From assembly GCF_018398315.1 (NCBI RefSeq), contig NZ_JAHBRW010000002.1, forward strand, positions 542,637-606,636: a DNA stretch of 64,000 nucleotides. The letters run 5' to 3'. Below are positions 63,487 through 64,000 of this stretch, piece after piece (within the stretch, counting starts at the first letter, position 1; every line of letters starts with the position of its first letter). Both the position numbers and the translations under genes were made by a program. The notes beneath the pieces are model-generated. The model worked only from the letters and a program-made list of their open reading frames with translations, ran no database searches and was not told the DNA's origin. The DNA comes from Chelatococcus sp. YT9 (lineage in GTDB: Bacteria; Pseudomonadota; Alphaproteobacteria; Rhizobiales; Beijerinckiaceae).

Positions 63487-64000
63487 ATGAAGATCACGGA
63501 CGTCAAATGCGCCGTTATCGCCAATAGTCCGGTGATTCGCATCACGACAGACGAGGGCATCACGGGCTGGTCGCAAATAGAGACGCCGAAACCTTATATG
63601 AAGCCTGCTGTTCTGCAGCTTAAAGACTACGTTGTCGGTGAGGATCCGGTCAACGTTGAACGCGTCGTCCGACGGATCAGGGCGCGTGGGGCGTTCAAAC
63701 CGTGGGGGGCGGCCGTCAGCGCCATCGAGACTGCGCTCTGGGATATCGCCGGTAAGGCGCTGGGCGTTCCTGCCTATCGACTGCTCGGCGGAAAGGTGCG
63801 CGATCGCGTGCGCACTTATCGCACGCTTTATCATCGCGAAATGGCAGCCGAGCACTCCCCGGCTGGTTACGCGAGATGGGCGGATGCCGGCCTAGGCTTA
63901 CCGGGCGGCTTTACCATGTTCAAGTTGCCAACGGCCTTCCACTCCACGTTGGTGCAGGACGTCGAGAACTTCCATTATGGGGAGGTGCAGCGGAACTCGC
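63487..64000 (+). CDS. Enolase-superfamily (mandelate racemase-like) enzyme, partial
   Basis: The start of a mandelate racemase/muconate-lactonising family protein, cut by the window end after about 171 codons. It begins MKITDVKCAVIANSPVIRIT and has the capping domain with TDEGITGWSQIE, SAIETALWDIAGKALGVPAY and RLLGGKVRDRVRTYR. Sugar-acid dehydratases have exactly this N-terminal pattern. The catalytic barrel residues are outside the window, so the reaction is unknown. It begins 7 bp after the RraA-like gene and is in the same operon. Confidence 0.85.
   Translation, partial: MKITDVKCAVIANSPVIRITTDEGITGWSQIETPKPYMKPAVLQLKDYVVGEDPVNVERVVRRIRARGAFKPWGAAVSAIETALWDIAGKALGVPAYRLLGGKVRDRVRTYRTLYHREMAAEHSPAGYARWADAGLGLPGGFTMFKLPTAFHSTLVQDVENFHYGEVQRNS

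Overview
The window is GC-rich, densely coded DNA from an alphaproteobacterium, most likely of the order Hyphomicrobiales (Rhizobiales). The evidence is the presence of HWE/HisKA_2-type sensor kinases, a DUF982 protein, a Usg-family protein, a CIRCE-type groESL operator, and repeated promoter-like sequences matching the alphaproteobacterial general-stress sigma factor EcfG (GGAAC-N16/17-CGTT). I see no rRNA, tRNA, CRISPR array, intact insertion sequence or phage gene. Genus assignment is not possible from sequence alone.

Region 1 (about 0.1-21 kb) looks like a stress-response island. It carries a flavodoxin-like reductase, a CsbD/DUF883-like protein, a type II NADH dehydrogenase-like flavoprotein, small membrane proteins, a lone receiver, exonuclease III, MsrA, a metallo-beta-lactamase-fold hydrolase, a YihY/BrkB membrane protein, DUF1003 and DUF4142 proteins, a manganese catalase, two tandem GH13 glucosidases and a PAS-HWE kinase. 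Several of these genes have EcfG-like promoters just upstream, and those promoters also correct several start codons.

Region 2 (21-28 kb) begins with a deletion scar. The 5'-truncated remnants of an ABC permease and a GntR-family regulator lie back to back. Next comes a thiol-redox and envelope block: an L,D-transpeptidase, DsbD, and a DsbA-like protein. A divergent PmrA/QseB-type two-component system follows. Two copies of CTTAAG-N5-CTTAAG, the PmrA-box architecture, lie upstream of dsbD and between the dsbA-like gene and the regulator.

Region 3 (28-39 kb) holds an RTX-repeat protein with a probable lysozyme-like N-terminal domain and an SDF-type symporter fused to a periplasmic binding domain. 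It also holds a compact signalling operon: a hybrid kinase with three receivers, CheR, CheB, and a receiver-HisKA_2 kinase.

Region 4 (39-50 kb) holds a dienelactone hydrolase-like protein, Usg, groES-groEL with a degenerate CIRCE, and htpG coupled to a 3-methyladenine glycosylase. These are followed by a Rieske-FAD oxidoreductase operon and TerC.

Region 5 (50-64 kb) is metabolic and transport-related. A polyamine/opine-type ABC transporter lies next to an RpiR regulator and a two-gene cassette. That cassette (a cyclophilin-like protein plus an all-helical protein) resembles a split cucumopine/mikimopine synthase. A polar amino-acid-type ABC transporter is divergent from a GntR-regulated operon for a hydroxy- or sugar-acid (2-hydroxyacid dehydrogenase, RraA-like aldolase, enolase-superfamily enzyme). 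That operon runs off the right edge.
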